Source: Dyella dinghuensis (lineage in GTDB: Bacteria; Pseudomonadota; Gammaproteobacteria; Xanthomonadales; Rhodanobacteraceae). Taken from it: a DNA stretch of 64,000 nucleotides. The notes under the pieces are model-generated. The model did not search any database. It was given only the letters and a program-made list of their open reading frames with translations, and was not told the origin of the DNA. The number at the start of each line of letters is the position of its first letter. Within the stretch, counting starts at the first letter, position 1. Made by a program: the position numbers and the translations under genes. Positions 1-8,819 of this stretch are shown piece by piece. Location: the NCBI RefSeq assembly GCF_003977615.1, contig NZ_RYZR01000004.1, positions 19,891 through 83,890 on the forward strand, in the 5' to 3' direction.

Positions 1-1940
1 TCAGCCACCAATTGCTCCATCGCCTTTTCGCGGCATGCCGAAATACGCGCCGACCTCCCGGCCGATGGCTTGGCTTCACGCCGCAACGCGTAGCGCGTCG
101 ACGTGTACAAATCCGACAGCAGTCGGTCTTTCCACGCGTTCCACAAGCGCGGACTGGTGCCGATGATGTCGGCAATAGTCAGCAGGTAAAGCTGACCAAG
201 GCGTTCGCGGCCACCTACCTTTTCCGCAAACCGATGCACGACATCCGGGTCGGTAATGTCTTGCCGTTGCGCCGTCGTGCTCATCAGCAGATGCCAGCGC
301 ACCAGCCACGCCACGCGCTCGATATCTTCGCTGGGCAAACCCAGCTTGTTGCCGAATTCGCGCGCATCGTCTTCGCCAAGCACCGAGTGGTCGCCACCGC
401 GGCCTTTTGCGATGTCATGAAACAGCGCCGCCAACAGCATGATTTCAGGCTTCGGCAACGTCGGCCAGATTTCGCAAGCCAGCGGAAATTCGGAGTGCGT
501 CGCGTTATCAGCAAAGCGTGCCATGTTGCGCAGCACGCGAACGGTGTGCTCATCCACCGTATAAACGTGGAAAAGATCGTATTGCATGCGGCCAAACACT
601 TTGCCGAATGCTGGCAGGATGGCCGCAAGCAAACCGTGGCGGTTCATGCGCCACAGTGCTTCTACAGCAGGCGCACCACGTTTGAGCAATTGCAGAAACG
701 CCGACAGCGCTTGCGGGTCGTCGGCGAGTTTCGTGCCTACGATCGCCGTCGCCTGATGGATGCGCCGCATTGTGTCGGCGGTGAATCCGATCAAACCTTT
801 TTCATCGAGACGTGCGATAAAAATTTCGACCATCGATGCGGGCCGGCGCATGAAAAGATCCGGATCGCGCACCGCAAGTCGCGAACCGTAGCGAATGAAG
901 TCTTCGCCAACGGGCTGCGCTGCGCACGGCGGCTCGAGCATTTCCTCAAAGCGATCGGCAATCTGGATACCAAGACGTTCGACCTGGCTGGCCGCGCGGT
1001 AGTAGCCCTGCATGAATTGCTCGACGCCAAGGTTTTTTTCATGTTCGTCTTCAAAACCGAGGCTTGTCGCGAGTGCGCGCTGATAGTCGAAAAGCAGGCG
1101 TTCCTCCGGACGACGTGCTTCCAAGTGCAAGGCGAAGCGATAACGCCGTAAGGTTGCTTCGGCTTGCAGCAGCGTGTCGCACTCGGCGGGATCGAGCAGG
1201 CCTTCCGTCACCATCTGCGGAAAATCGTTGGCATGCGCGAGGCGTTGTCCCAGCCAACGCAAGGAGTCGATGGTGCGTAGGCCGCCGGGACCATCTTTGA
1301 GATTGGGCTCGAGGTTGTAAGCGGTATCGTCAAATCGCGCATGACGCGCATCGCGATCCGCAAGACGCGCACGCAGGTACGCTTTCGGTGGCCACATGTC
1401 CGGCGCATCGACAATGGCGCGCAACGTTGCATCCAGCGTGGCGTCGCCTGCGAGGCGCCGTGCATCGAGCAGGGTCGTAAACACGCTCGCGTCAGCAGCA
1501 GCGAGCGTTTTGCATTGGGTGGGCTCGCGCACGGCATGACCTACTTTCAGGCCGATATCCCACAATGTCGCGAAACACTGCTCGAGCGCGCGCAGACGCG
1601 ATGTGTCGGATCGCTCGATCAGCGCGAGCAAATCGATGTCCGAATACGGAAACAGCAACCCGCGGCCAAAACCGCCGATCGCAAACAGCGCGGCACCAGT
1701 CACTTCACCAAGACACGCCATCCAGACATGCGCGACGATGCGCGTCACCGAATCGCTGCGACGGCGCGCGAGCGCCACGGCGTCGGCACCGTCGCGGAAG
1801 GCGACGGCGATACTGCGATCCAGATCGCCCAGCAACTGACGCAACGCACGACGCGCTTCGGACGACACGCCCGAACGCGGCACCGCGACAGGCAATCGCG
1901 GTATCGGTGGCAAGCTGACGGCGGTGACGGCCTCAGTCAT
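1..1940 (-). CDS. glnD: [Protein-PII] uridylyltransferase / uridylyl-removing enzyme, partial
   Basis: This is the N-terminal part of GlnD, the glutamine sensor that uridylylates and de-uridylylates PII proteins and so controls nitrogen assimilation. The ATG is at 1940-1938 and the frame stays open for about 646 codons to the window edge; E. coli GlnD has 890 residues, so the C-terminal ACT domains lie outside. The nucleotidyltransferase motif GGFGRGLLFPYSDIDLL is clear, with its two catalytic Asp. Further on, FHDIAKGRGGDHS is the HD-domain metal site of the uridylyl-removing activity. The stretch YDLFHVYTVDEHTVR is also typical. It follows map on the same strand, as in E. coli (map-glnD). 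Only the truncation by the window edge is unusual. Confidence 0.95.
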   Translation of the reverse strand, partial: MTEAVTAVSLPPIPRLPVAVPRSGVSSEARRALRQLLGDLDRSIAVAFRDGADAVALARRRSDSVTRIVAHVWMACLGEVTGAALFAIGGFGRGLLFPYSDIDLLALIERSDTSRLRALEQCFATLWDIGLKVGHAVREPTQCKTLAAADASVFTTLLDARRLAGDATLDATLRAIVDAPDMWPPKAYLRARLADRDARHARFDDTAYNLEPNLKDGPGGLRTIDSLRWLGQRLAHANDFPQMVTEGLLDPAECDTLLQAEATLRRYRFALHLEARRPEERLLFDYQRALATSLGFEDEHEKNLGVEQFMQGYYRAASQVERLGIQIADRFEEMLEPPCAAQPVGEDFIRYGSRLAVRDPDLFMRRPASMVEIFIARLDEKGLIGFTADTMRRIHQATAIVGTKLADDPQALSAFLQLLKRGAPAVEALWRMNRHGLLAAILPAFGKVFGRMQYDLFHVYTVDEHTVRVLRNMARFADNATHSEFPLACEIWPTLPKPEIMLLAALFHDIAKGRGGDHSVLGEDDAREFGNKLGLPSEDIERVAWLVRWHLLMSTTAQRQDITDPDVVHRFAEKVGGRERLGQLYLLTIADIIGTSPRLWNAWKDRLLSDLYTSTRYALRREAKPSAGRSARISACREKAMEQLVA

Positions 1941-2008
1941 CTAGAAAACATCGCTGGAAGTTCAGCGATGAGCGTACCGCAGACGATGTGATGACTTGCA
2001 GCGTGCGC

Positions 2009-2773
2009 TCAGGCATCCGGCCATGGCGTAAGGATCTCGAAGCCATCGTCCGTCACCGCAATGGTGTGTTCCCACTGCGCGGACAAGGAATGATCCTTGG
2101 TCACCACCGTCCAGCCGTCGGGCAATTGCTTGGTTTGCGGCTTGCCCGCATTGACCATCGGTTCGACGGTAAAGGTCATGCCCTTTTGCAGCACGACGCC
2201 AGCACCAGGCTTGCCGTAGTGCAGAACTTGCGGTTCGTCGTGATAAACCTTGCCGATACCATGACCGCAATATTCGCGCACGATCGAGAAACCGGCCGCT
2301 TCGGCGTGCTTCTGGATCGCATGACCGACGTCGCCGAGCGTCGCGCCGGGACGCACGGCCTCGATGCCACGCATCATCGCTTCGTGAGTGGTTTCCACCA
2401 GACGCTTGGCGAGCACGCCGGGTGCACCGACGTAGTACATGCGGCTGGTATCGCCGTGCCAGCCGTCTTTGATCACGGTGACATCGAGATTGATGATGTC
2501 GCCGTCCTTGAGCAGCTTGCCGGGGCTCGGAATGCCATGGCAGATCACATGGTTGACCGAGGTGCACAGGGTCTTGGGGAACCCGTGGTAACCCACGTTC
2601 GCCGGGATGGCCTTCTGCACGTTCACGATGTGCTCGTAGGCCAGGCGGTCCAGGTCTTCCGTGGTCACACCCGGCTTGACGTGGTCCTTGAGCATGGCCA
2701 GCACCTCGGCCGCCAGCTGGCCGGCGACACGCATGCCTTCGAGGTCTTGGGCTGATTTAAGAGTAATTGCCAT
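2009..2773 (-). CDS. map: Methionine aminopeptidase type I
   Basis: Removes the initiator Met from nascent proteins. At 254 residues it matches the usual class I length, and the E. coli numbering is kept exactly: substrate His79 (ICHG) and metal ligands Asp97, Asp108, His171, Glu204 and Glu235 are all present. The start is the ATG at 2773-2771 (MAITLKSAQD), which gives the family N-terminus; the frame runs on upstream, but that part has no family resemblance. There is no strong ribosome binding site. It is divergent from rpsB across a 308-bp gap and lies upstream of glnD, an arrangement shared with E. coli. Confidence 0.97.
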   Translation of the reverse strand: MAITLKSAQDLEGMRVAGQLAAEVLAMLKDHVKPGVTTEDLDRLAYEHIVNVQKAIPANVGYHGFPKTLCTSVNHVICHGIPSPGKLLKDGDIINLDVTVIKDGWHGDTSRMYYVGAPGVLAKRLVETTHEAMMRGIEAVRPGATLGDVGHAIQKHAEAAGFSIVREYCGHGIGKVYHDEPQVLHYGKPGAGVVLQKGMTFTVEPMVNAGKPQTKQLPDGWTVVTKDHSLSAQWEHTIAVTDDGFEILTPWPDA

Positions 2774-2817
2774 GATTTCACTGTCATGTGGTGGCAAAGT
2801 CCCCAAAAACCAGTGAC

Positions 2818-2847
2818 TTGCCGCGAAGTCTCGACCCCGGCTATAAT
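2818..2847 (+). promoter_or_regulatory. Predicted sigma70 promoter of rpsB-tsf
   Basis: A TTGCCG box (2818-2823) and a perfect TATAAT box (2842-2847) are 18 bp apart, in the map/rpsB divergent gap and pointing at rpsB. Transcription would start near 2854 and give a leader of about 225 nt. A long regulated rpsB leader is known in gammaproteobacteria, where S2 represses its own operon. The start site is inferred from the boxes. Confidence 0.6.
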
Positions 2848-3045
2848 TTCCGGGTTTTGCAGACCCCATCGAAGCCTTTGCGGGCTCGAGCGGCGCAAAA
2901 CTGAAGAGGGATTGTAACCGCCTAGCGCTACAAGCCCAACCAACGCCACACACGTATCGGCACCGTCTTCGGGGTGCTGCGGTCGTCCTTCCCAACAACG
3001 GACATCGCGGTCGAAGCTGGGGATACGTGGAGGTACCAACCCCCC

Positions 3046-3064
3046 GGGCCACAAAAAAAGGCCC
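3046..3064 (+). promoter_or_regulatory. Hairpin just upstream of the rpsB ribosome binding site
   Basis: GGGCC (3046-3050) and GGCCC (3060-3064) form a short stem around an A-rich loop, ending 5 nt before the AGGAG Shine-Dalgarno at 3070-3074. The position is suitable for translational control of rpsB, perhaps by S2 itself. The remainder of the 308-bp map/rpsB gap holds the promoter at 2818-2847 and no gene that I can see. Confidence 0.4.
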
Positions 3065-3081
3065 ATTGCAGGAGTAACACC

Positions 3082-3975
<894 letters not shown>

Positions 3976-3988
3976 GTCGTAAACATGC

Positions 3989-4017
3989 TGCCGGGGCTTC
4001 TTATCGACGCCCCGGCA
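3989..4017 (+). promoter_or_regulatory. Intercistronic hairpin between rpsB and tsf
   Basis: TGCCGGGGC (3989-3997) pairs perfectly with GCCCCGGCA (4009-4017) around an 11-nt loop. No T-run follows, so it is more likely a partial attenuator or an RNA-processing and stability element that sets the S2:EF-Ts ratio than a full terminator. A partial terminator at this position is known in E. coli. Confidence 0.5.
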
Positions 4018-4041
4018 CTCTCCAGAATTTCCGAGGAAGCC

Positions 4042-4923
4042 ATGAGCAATATTTCCGCACAACTGGTCAAGGAACTGCGTGAGCGTTCCGGTGCCGGCAT
4101 GATGGAGTGCAAGAAAGCGCTGGTCGAAAACAGTGGCGACATCGAAGTCGCCATGGAATGGCTGCGCAAGTCGGGCTTGGCCAAAGCCGACAAGAAGGCC
4201 GGCCGCGTGGCCGCCGAAGGCCGTGTCGTGGCCGCCCAGGGCGCTGATAGCGCCGTGCTGGTCGAAGTGAACAGCGAAACGGACTTCGTCGCCAAGGACG
4301 CCAGCTTCGTGAAGTTCAGCGACACCGTCGCCGACGTCGCGCTGAAGTCCGGCGCCAACGATGTGGACGCCCTGAAGGCCGCCGCCTACCCGGACGCTGC
4401 GTCCGTGGAAGAAGCCGCCAAGGCGCTGGTCGCCACCATCGGCGAAAACATCCAGGTCCGACGCATGGCCCGCGTGTCGAACAACGGCACGATCGGCAGC
4501 TACGTGCACGGCGGCCGCATCGGCGTGCTGGTTGCGCTCAAGGGCGGCAACGAAGAACTCGCCAAGGGTATCGCCATGCACGTTGCGGCGATGAACCCCG
4601 CCTACGTGCGCGCTGAAGACGTACCGGCCGACTTCCTGGCGAAGGAAAAAGAAATCGCGCTGAGCCAGATGTCCGACAAGGAAAAGGCCAAGCCGGCCGA
4701 AATCCTTGAGAAGATCATCGGCGGCAAGGTCAACAAGATCGTCTCCGAAGTCACCCTGCTCGGCCAGCCCTACGTGTTGGACACCAACACCTCGGTGGCT
4801 GACGTGCTGAAGAAGGAAGGTGCAGACGTGATCTCTGTCGTTCGTCTCGCCGTCGGCGAAGGCATCGAGAAAGTTCAGGACGACTTCGCTGCCGAAGTGA
4901 TGAAGCAGGCAGGCCTGGCGTAA
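4042..4923 (+). CDS. tsf: Elongation factor Ts
   Basis: EF-Ts is the nucleotide exchange factor that recycles EF-Tu. It is 293 residues, close to E. coli's 283. The N-terminal UBA-like domain carries [17 protein letters not shown], and the core carries [13 protein letters not shown]. The start is the ATG at 4042 after GAGGAAG; the frame is open back to 3985, but that extension has no family resemblance. It is the second gene of rpsB-tsf and ends in a strong terminator. Confidence 0.97.
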   Translation: MSNISAQLVKELRERSGAGMMECKKALVENSGDIEVAMEWLRKSGLAKADKKAGRVAAEGRVVAAQGADSAVLVEVNSETDFVAKDASFVKFSDTVADVALKSGANDVDALKAAAYPDAASVEEAAKALVATIGENIQVRRMARVSNNGTIGSYVHGGRIGVLVALKGGNEELAKGIAMHVAAMNPAYVRAEDVPADFLAKEKEIALSQMSDKEKAKPAEILEKIIGGKVNKIVSEVTLLGQPYVLDTNTSVADVLKKEGADVISVVRLAVGEGIEKVQDDFAAEVMKQAGLA

Positions 4924-4944
4924 TTCGCCAACGCTTGAATGCGC

Positions 4945-4976
4945 AAAAGGCCACGGGAAACCGTGGCCTTTTTGTT
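4945..4976 (+). terminator. Rho-independent terminator of rpsB-tsf
   Basis: AAAAGGCCACGG (4945-4956), a GAAA tetraloop and CCGTGGCCTTTT form a perfect 12-bp stem ending in a T-run with TTTG. It lies 21 nt after the tsf stop. It also sits just past the 3' end of the opposite-strand VOC gene, where its A-rich left arm could serve as the T-run for that gene. Confidence 0.9.
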
Positions 4977-4990
4977 TGCGCGATTCAAAA

Positions 4991-5416
4991 TCATCGATCG
5001 ATCGGAATCACATCCGCGGTGCGCTTTTTTGCAGGCTGCAGCAAATCCCAGCGATTGCCGTAGAGATCTTCGAACACCGCGACGGTGCCGTAGGACTCTT
5101 CGCGTGGCTGCTCCAAAAAACGCACGCCTCGTGAACGCATGATGTTGTAGCGGGCGTAAAAATCGTCGACGCGCAAAAACAGAAAGACGCGGCCGCCTGC
5201 CTGTTCGCCCACGCAGATGTCCTGTTCGCTATTGCTCGCCAGGGCAAGCAGCAAGCGCGTTTCCTTCGCGCCTGGCGGGGATACCAGCACCCAACGCTTG
5301 CCCTTCCCTAGCGGGGTGTCTTCGACAAGTTCGAAATCCAGACAATTCGTATAAAACGCAATCGCCTCATCGTAATCGCGCACAAGTAGTGCAACGGCGG
5401 CGATGGCGTGTTCCAT
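4991..5416 (-). CDS. VOC-family (glyoxalase/dioxygenase fold) protein
   Basis: A single-domain protein of the vicinal-oxygen-chelate superfamily, 141 residues. The family features are an N-terminal AVALLVRDYDEAIAFYTN strand-helix unit and a C-terminal YGTVAVFEDLYGNRWDLLQP module, the typical metal-ligand and end-of-fold segment. The substrate cannot be read from sequence; relatives are annotated as glyoxalase or bleomycin-resistance-like proteins. The start is the ATG at 5416 behind GGGAG; an upstream in-frame ATG would run into the pyrH promoter area and has no family similarity. It is a single gene convergent with tsf and divergent from pyrH. Confidence 0.85.
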   Translation of the reverse strand: MEHAIAAVALLVRDYDEAIAFYTNCLDFELVEDTPLGKGKRWVLVSPPGAKETRLLLALASNSEQDICVGEQAGGRVFLFLRVDDFYARYNIMRSRGVRFLEQPREESYGTVAVFEDLYGNRWDLLQPAKKRTADVIPIDR

Positions 5417-5465
5417 GAGGGCTCCCAGCAGTGACTCCTGGGTGAAGCATAGACCGTGTGCCGCG

Positions 5466-5494
5466 CTGACGTCCGTAGCGGCGTCCGCTACAAT
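5466..5494 (+). promoter_or_regulatory. Candidate sigma70 promoter of pyrH
   Basis: CTGACG (5466-5471) and TACAAT (5489-5494) are 17 bp apart, about 40 bp ahead of the pyrH ATG. A second TACAAT at 5512-5517 lacks a good -35 box. The call rests on motif match alone. Confidence 0.4.
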
Positions 5495-5535
5495 GCACGC
5501 GTTTTGCACCATACAATTCGTCATCCGGAGCCTCT

Positions 5536-6261
5536 ATGAGCGACCAGCTAAAGTACCGCCGCATTTTGCTCAAGCTCTCCGGCGAGGCACTGATGGGGGA
5601 GGCCGACTACGGCATCGACCCCAAGGTCATCGGCCGACTGGCTGACGAGATCATCGAGGTACAGCAGGCTGGGGTGCAGATTGGCGTCGTCATCGGCGGC
5701 GGCAACATCTTCCGCGGCGCGGGCCTTGCCGCAGCTGGCATGGATCGCGTCACCGGCGATCACATGGGCATGCTCGCCACGGTCATGAACGCGCTGGCCA
5801 TGCAGGACGCCATCGAAAAACGCGGCGGCTACGCCCGCGTGATGAGCGCCATCCAGATTCACGACGTAGCCGAGGATTTCATCCGCCGCCGCGCCATCCG
5901 CCACATCGAAAAAGGCCGCATCGCGCTGTTCGCGGCAGGCACTGGCAACCCCTTCTTCACCACCGATTCCGCGGCTGCGCTGCGTGCGGTGGAAATGAAC
6001 GTCGACCTGCTACTGAAAGCCACCAAGGTCGATGGCGTCTACAACGCCGACCCTGCCAAGCACCACGATGCCAAGCGCTTCGAACAGCTGAGCTACGACG
6101 AGGTCATCGAACGTAAGCTGGCCGTCATGGATACCGCGGCGATTGCGCTGTGCCGCGACCACCGCATGCCACTGCGCATTTACGACATGACGGTGCCGGG
6201 CAATCTGATGCGCATCATGCGCGGCGAAACGGTTGGCACACTGGTCGGCCCTACCGCCTGA
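5536..6261 (+). CDS. pyrH: Uridylate kinase (UMP kinase)
   Basis: Phosphorylates UMP to UDP in pyrimidine nucleotide synthesis; active as a hexamer in the cytoplasm. The 241-residue length is the same as E. coli PyrH. The amino-acid-kinase fold is seen in [43 protein letters not shown] and the C-terminal [13 protein letters not shown]. The ATG at 5536 is preceded by GGAG at 5527-5530. It sits between rpsB-tsf and frr, the classic order, and probably shares transcripts with frr. Confidence 0.98.
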   Translation: MSDQLKYRRILLKLSGEALMGEADYGIDPKVIGRLADEIIEVQQAGVQIGVVIGGGNIFRGAGLAAAGMDRVTGDHMGMLATVMNALAMQDAIEKRGGYARVMSAIQIHDVAEDFIRRRAIRHIEKGRIALFAAGTGNPFFTTDSAAALRAVEMNVDLLLKATKVDGVYNADPAKHHDAKRFEQLSYDEVIERKLAVMDTAAIALCRDHRMPLRIYDMTVPGNLMRIMRGETVGTLVGPTA

Positions 6262-6283
6262 AACACCCCTGCCAGGTAGCGAC

Positions 6284-6307
6284 CGCGGCCGCGATAAAAC
6301 GGCCGCG
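6284..6307 (+). other. GC-rich palindrome between pyrH and frr
   Basis: CGCGGCCG (6284-6291) and CGGCCGCG (6300-6307) form an 8-bp stem with an 8-nt loop. No T-run follows, so it is a weak terminator at best; it may stabilise or space the pyrH and frr messages. Confidence 0.4.
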
Positions 6308-6384
6308 TGAATTCTGCCTGCTAATCCGCCAGCGATAACCCCCTGCTATACTTAACGGCTTGCACGCCACCGGGTGATTTCCTC

Positions 6385-6942
6385 ATGCTCAACGACATCA
6401 AGAACGATGCCCAGACCCGCATGGGCAAGAGCATCGATGCTCTCAAGCACGATTTGTCCCGCCTGCGCACAGGCCGCGCAAGCACGACGCTGGTGGACCA
6501 CATCAAAGTGCCGTATTACGGCTCGGATATGCCGCTGAACCAGGTGGCTTCGGTGTCGCTGGCCGATGGCCGCTCGATCGTCATTACGCCGTTCGAAAAG
6601 AACATGGTCGCCCCGATCGAAAAAGCGATCCTGGGATCGGATATCGGCGTTACGCCGACCACCGCCGGCACGGTTATCCGCCTGAACATGCCGCCGCTCA
6701 CAGAAGAACGTCGCCGCGAGCTGGCCAAGCATGTGTCGCACGAAGGCGAGAACGCCAAGATTGCCATCCGCAATGTGCGCCGCGATGCGCTTCAGCACGT
6801 CAAGGATCTTCTGAAAGAAAAGAAGATCACGGAAGACGAAGAGCGTCGTGCCGATGACGACATCCAGAAGCTGACGGACCGCTTTGTGAAAGAAGTGGAT
6901 ACGCTGGCAAAGGCGAAAGAAGAAGAATTGATGGCCATGTGA
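6385..6942 (+). CDS. frr: Ribosome recycling factor
   Basis: RRF splits post-termination ribosomes together with EF-G. It is 185 residues, as in E. coli. The family pattern is intact: KHDLSRLRTGRAS near the N-terminus, the domain II strand segment NMPPLTEERRRELAKHV, and the C-terminal helix DIQKLTDRFVKEVD. The ATG at 6385 is close behind a possible TATACT box at 6347-6352. It follows pyrH on the same strand and is followed by a 296-bp gap before uppS. Confidence 0.98.
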   Translation: MLNDIKNDAQTRMGKSIDALKHDLSRLRTGRASTTLVDHIKVPYYGSDMPLNQVASVSLADGRSIVITPFEKNMVAPIEKAILGSDIGVTPTTAGTVIRLNMPPLTEERRRELAKHVSHEGENAKIAIRNVRRDALQHVKDLLKEKKITEDEERRADDDIQKLTDRFVKEVDTLAKAKEEELMAM

Positions 6943-7016
6943 TCGGCCATCGATTGCGCGCGGTTGGAGCGGGACAGTTATCGCTCGACTCCATCGAATC
7001 TCGCGCAACGGATATA

Positions 7017-7056
7017 CCCCTCTCATCTTCGGAGGGAGGGGCCATCGGTGAGGGGC
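7017..7056 (+). repeat. Degenerate REP-like palindrome
   Basis: An imperfect palindrome of C-rich and G-rich arms (CCCCTCTC then GGAGGGAGGGG) is followed at 7047-7056 by GGTGAGGGGC. The same hairpin plus GGTGAGGGGC layout occurs at 24373-24409, so this looks like a decayed copy of one family. The rest of the 6943-7238 gap holds nothing else I can support. Confidence 0.45.
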
Positions 7057-7238
7057 ATTGGGCAACATCGCCGTCAACGAACGAGCACCACGCAAACGCG
7101 TTGCGACATCCAGGCTCGGTCCCGTTTGCCCCGGCAAATGAGGCTCCCGAACGATCCCAGATGGCGAATCTCTGACAACCACTCCAAAGCAACGATTTCA
7201 GCGAGGCAAACGGCGGCGCCAACGCTACTCTCCCGTCC

Positions 7239-7976
7239 ATGACCACGAACCACCCCAACTACGTACCTCGTCATATCGGCATCGTGATGGATGGGAATGG
7301 CCGCTGGGCGAAAGCGCGTCATCGTCCGCGCAGCTTCGGCCATAACGCCGGTCGCAAAGCGGTACGCGAAGTGGTGGAAGGTTGTTTGCGCCATGGCGTC
7401 GAAGCACTGACGTTATTTGCCTTCTCCAGCGAGAACTGGCAACGCCCGCAGGATGAAGTCGGCGCGTTGATGGATCTGTTCGTGCGCGCGCTTGATAAAG
7501 AAGTCGATGAGCTGCACAGCAACGGCGTGCGATTGCGTTTCATCGGCGAGCTCGGCGCTTTTGACACGTCACTGCGCCAGGGCATGCTCGACGCGATGAA
7601 GCGCACCGAGCGCAACGACAAGTTGCAGATGAACGTCGCCGTCAATTACGGCGGCCGCTGGGACATCGTGCAGGCAGCCCAAAAGGCCGCCCTCGCCGTC
7701 GCGCGTGGCGAGCTGTCCGTGGAAGCCATCGACGAGTCCATGTTCGACCAATGGACCTGCCTTGGCGAGCTTCCACCCCTTGACCTTTTTATCCGCACCG
7801 GTGGCGATCGCCGCGTCAGCAACTTCCTTTTATGGCAGATGGCCTATGCGGAGCTCTATTTCACCGATACGCTTTGGCCGGACTTCAACCAGGTCTCGCT
7901 GAAACATGCCATTGATGACTTTGCCCGCCGCGAACGCCGTTTTGGCCGCACCGGCGATCAGATCGCCCAAGCCTGA
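7239..7976 (+). CDS. uppS: Undecaprenyl diphosphate synthase (cis-prenyltransferase)
   Basis: Extends farnesyl diphosphate with isopentenyl diphosphate to the C55 lipid carrier used for peptidoglycan and O-antigen. It is 245 residues. The catalytic IGIVMDGNGRWAK motif carries Asp18; the late motif SNFLLWQMAYAELYFTDTLWPDF is nearly canonical. In the TGGE motif the Glu is Asp here (TGGDRR), a mild change, while the Glu of YAELYF is kept. It opens the envelope cluster uppS-cdsA-dxr-rseP-bamA, with cdsA 16 bp downstream. Confidence 0.97.
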   Translation: MTTNHPNYVPRHIGIVMDGNGRWAKARHRPRSFGHNAGRKAVREVVEGCLRHGVEALTLFAFSSENWQRPQDEVGALMDLFVRALDKEVDELHSNGVRLRFIGELGAFDTSLRQGMLDAMKRTERNDKLQMNVAVNYGGRWDIVQAAQKAALAVARGELSVEAIDESMFDQWTCLGELPPLDLFIRTGGDRRVSNFLLWQMAYAELYFTDTLWPDFNQVSLKHAIDDFARRERRFGRTGDQIAQA

Positions 7977-7992
7977 TCGCTAAGGAACGCTC

Positions 7993-8814
7993 ATGTTGCG
8001 CCAGCGCGTCCTCACTGCCCTGATTCTTGCTCCACTTGTCATCCTGCTGATTCTGTTTTTGCCGACGGATTTCTTCGCCGTCGCACTCGCCGCGGCCTTT
8101 CTCGCAGCGACCTGGGAATGGTCGCGCCTCTCCGGCATGAAGAACCGCGTTAACCGGGGCATTTTGCTCGGCTTTGCCGCAGTGTTTTTTGTCGTGCTGT
8201 GGCTGCTGCGTAGTTCTGCGTTGCTGTGGCCCGCGGTGATTGCCGCCGGTGTCGCATGGTGGCTGCTGGCGTGCGTATGGCTTCGGCACTTCGCTTTTGG
8301 TGCTGCACCGACCGCGGAAAATCGAAATCTCAAATTGCTGGCTGGCGCGTTCGTGATTTTCCCTGCATGGGTCGCAGGCGTGAATATTCATGCTGGCGAA
8401 TCGCACGGCCATGCGTGGGTCTTTCTCGCCATGCTGCTGGTGTGGGCCGCCGATACCGGCGCTTACTTTGCCGGCCGCTTCTTTGGCAAACGCAAACTAG
8501 CCCCCAACATCAGCCCCGGCAAAACGTGGGCTGGCGTTTACGGCGCATTTGTCGCCAGCGCATTGGTGATTCTGGTGGGCGGCTGGTTGTTGGGAGTGCG
8601 CGATGCGCGACTTATCGGCCTGGTGGTCGTGGCAATTGTGACCGTCGCCAGCTCTATCGTTGGCGATCTGGTGGAAAGCCTGATGAAGCGCCACGCCAGC
8701 GTGAAAGATTCCGGCGCACTATTCCCCGGCCACGGCGGCTTGCTGGACCGCCTCGACAGCGTGTTTGCCGCACTTCCCGTCTTCGCACTCGGAAAGCTGT
8801 TGCTCGGGCTTTGA
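7993..8814 (+). CDS. cdsA: Phosphatidate cytidylyltransferase
   Basis: An integral membrane enzyme that makes CDP-diacylglycerol from phosphatidate and CTP, the branch point for all phospholipids. It is 273 residues with several hydrophobic segments from the N-terminus on. The C-terminal signature is clear: SLMKRHASVKDSGALFPGHG followed by GLLDRLDS, with the conserved Lys-Asp and Asp-Arg-Asp residues. AAGGAA at 7982-7987 precedes the ATG. It ends 5 bp before the GTG of the dxr-like gene, so the two are almost certainly cotranscribed. Confidence 0.96.
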   Translation: MLRQRVLTALILAPLVILLILFLPTDFFAVALAAAFLAATWEWSRLSGMKNRVNRGILLGFAAVFFVVLWLLRSSALLWPAVIAAGVAWWLLACVWLRHFAFGAAPTAENRNLKLLAGAFVIFPAWVAGVNIHAGESHGHAWVFLAMLLVWAADTGAYFAGRFFGKRKLAPNISPGKTWAGVYGAFVASALVILVGGWLLGVRDARLIGLVVVAIVTVASSIVGDLVESLMKRHASVKDSGALFPGHGGLLDRLDSVFAALPVFALGKLLLGL

Positions 8815-8819
8815 ATTGC

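Noticed and set aside
5512..5517. TACAAT as the main pyrH -10 box
   Set aside because: No matching -35 hexamer lies 16-18 bp upstream; the pair at 5466-5494 is better.
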